Positions 6,194-6,287 of a stretch of 6,287 nt of DNA are shown here, piece after piece. The position numbers and the translations under genes were made by a program. The DNA comes from Bacteroidaceae bacterium. Lineage in GTDB: Bacteria > Bacteroidota > Bacteroidia > Bacteroidales > Barnesiellaceae_A. The notes under the pieces are model-generated. The model was given only the letters and a program-made list of their open reading frames with translations, was not told the origin of the DNA and made no database searches. Position 1 is the first letter of the stretch. Each line of letters starts with the position of its first letter. Location: assembly GCA_017561285.1 (NCBI GenBank), contig JAFZDG010000269.1:1-6287 (forward strand), given 5' to 3'.

Positions 6194-6287
6194 TCAAGGT
6201 ATATTATCCTTGTAACCGGTACCTGAAAATAGGTGTTGAATAAGTAATTGCAAATGATATTTTATACCTTAAAAAATGCATAAAAAG

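Noticed and set aside
6276..6287. Start of a next gene (ATG CAT AAA AAG) at the window's right edge
   Set aside because: Only four codons are visible, and there is no promoter or ribosome-binding signal; it could be chance in A-rich sequence.

Overview
The window looks like part of a chromosome from a member of the Bacteroidota, most likely order Bacteroidales. Three things point there. Two of the three promoter candidates match the Bacteroidota -7 element TAnnTTTG without reservation, and the pnp one also has the TTTG -33 element at 19 bp spacing. Genes start without clear Shine-Dalgarno sequences. Two neighbouring secreted proteins end in the short GVY(I/F)V...K(K/I)V tail typical of Bacteroidota surface and secreted proteins. 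I cannot name the genus from this sequence.

Layout, all on the + strand. Positions 1-234 are the 3' end of a secreted protein gene: the edge of a bacterial Ig-like (BIG2-like) domain and a C-terminal sorting-type tail. Positions 235-357 are an intergenic spacer with a promoter candidate. Positions 358-3150 encode a 930-residue secreted BspA-type leucine-rich-repeat protein. It is built from two units, each starting with a CBM26-like (starch-binding type) domain, followed by LRR_5 repeats and a YWRDF cap, and it ends in a C-terminal sorting-like tail. Positions 3151-3399 carry a long hairpin (probable terminator) and the near-consensus promoter of the next gene. Positions 3400-5652 encode a complete polynucleotide phosphorylase (pnp) with an Arg/Asn/Gly-rich C-terminal extension. 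A strong hairpin terminator follows at 5673-5710. The last ~570 bases are AT-rich and almost gene-free, apart from a promoter-like element and a 24-codon ORF that reads as a signal peptide and then stops, probably the remnant of a secreted-protein gene.

The first two genes look functionally linked as exported, repeat-rich surface or glycan-interacting proteins. The pnp gene is an unrelated housekeeping RNA-turnover gene with its own promoter and terminator. I see no mobile element, CRISPR array, tRNA or rRNA. The most unusual points are the duplicated CBM26-LRR architecture with nested repeat periods, and the orphan signal-peptide ORF at the right end. I do not see convincing evidence of a wholly new biological system.
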